From Acidimicrobiaceae bacterium (GTDB taxonomy: Bacteria; Actinomycetota; Acidimicrobiia; Acidimicrobiales; Ilumatobacteraceae): 33,988 nt of DNA. The DNA is taken from contig JAHEDX010000018.1 in NCBI GenBank assembly GCA_024641005.1, positions 1-33,988 on the forward strand. The letters run 5' to 3'. Of this stretch, positions 33,807-33,988 are shown piece after piece (the stretch's first letter is position 1; each line of letters opens with the position of its first letter). A program made the position numbers and the translations under genes. The notes below the pieces were generated by a model. It did no database searches. It was not told the origin of the DNA and saw nothing but the letters and a program-made list of their open reading frames with translations.

Positions 33807-33956
33807 ATGACCGGAACGATCGACACCCATACCTGTCCGTATTGCGACCTGATCTTCAGCTATCACGAAGAAGTCAAGGATCACATCGTCCACGATCACC
33901 GCGAGCACGCCCAGGCCGTCGCGACGATCGAGATGCACGAACTCCCCCACGACTGA
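33807..33956 (+). CDS. 49-residue zinc-finger-like protein
   Basis: The short protein has a C2H2-like pattern CPYC...HEEVKDHIVHDH, with Cys-x2-Cys and histidines about 15 residues on, and an acidic tail ending HELPHD. A strong AAAGGAG six bases before the ATG supports it as a real gene. Such single-finger micro-proteins are found in actinobacteria and usually have no known role; DNA, RNA or protein binding are all possible. It follows the REP-like element and is probably transcribed on its own. Confidence 0.7.
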   Translation: MTGTIDTHTCPYCDLIFSYHEEVKDHIVHDHREHAQAVATIEMHELPHD

Positions 33957-33988
33957 GGCCGCCCGAACGGCCGCGCCTCGGGAGACAG

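Overview
The window is GC-rich, uses many GTG starts and strong GAGG-type ribosome binding sites, and carries families typical of high-GC Actinobacteria: an SCO6745-family protein, a DinB-type mycothiol-dependent isomerase relative, a wax ester synthase/diacylglycerol acyltransferase (WS/DGAT), a bacterial AfsR/SARP-type regulator, and several lipoproteins with Thr-rich linkers. I infer a marine or soil actinobacterium, perhaps of the Acidimicrobiia (Ilumatobacter-like). That placement is a judgement from gene style and was not tested. I saw no rRNA, tRNA, CRISPR array, transposase or phage gene. The region reads as ordinary chromosome.

Layout. 1-5.2 kb (minus strand): an SCO6745-family protein, then a compact operon of a TetR regulator and two ABC half-exporters, joined by 4-bp ATGA overlaps, with a perfect palindromic operator before the regulator. 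5.2-7.7 kb: a DUF3291 protein, a Nudix hydrolase, a mycothiol-type isomerase relative and a Cys-rich unknown. 7.8-12.2 kb: carbon storage, with WS/DGAT facing a short alpha-glucan phosphorylase across a hairpin repeat, then a methyltransferase. 12.4-13.5 kb: a DUF4389 membrane protein and a small lipoprotein whose DUF333 module has just been duplicated. 13.6-17.8 kb: an oligopeptide-type ABC uptake operon (two permeases and a binding protein with an extra C-terminal domain) with no ATPase in view.

18-24.7 kb holds single genes: a GerMN/Gmad2 lipoprotein, a bicupin, a YrdB-like membrane protein, an isochorismatase-type hydrolase, a NIPSNAP-like protein, an unknown lipoprotein, and a metallophosphoesterase fused to a PQQ-type beta-propeller. 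24.9-29.2 kb has a thioredoxin/CcdA-like fusion and a 998-residue AfsR-type regulator. 29.3-34 kb has a MarR regulator divergent from a coenzyme-B12 mutase pair. The mutase active-site residues match isobutyryl-CoA mutase rather than methylmalonyl-CoA mutase. A homologue of archaeal cyclic 2,3-diphosphoglycerate synthetase and a 49-residue zinc-finger-like protein follow.

I did not find a convincing new multi-gene system. The most useful leads are the reassigned mutase with its unusual P-loop neighbour, a two-copy hairpin repeat lying downstream of genes (about 9.25 and 33.6 kb), the 107/108 tandem duplication in the DUF333 lipoprotein, and several unusual domain fusions.
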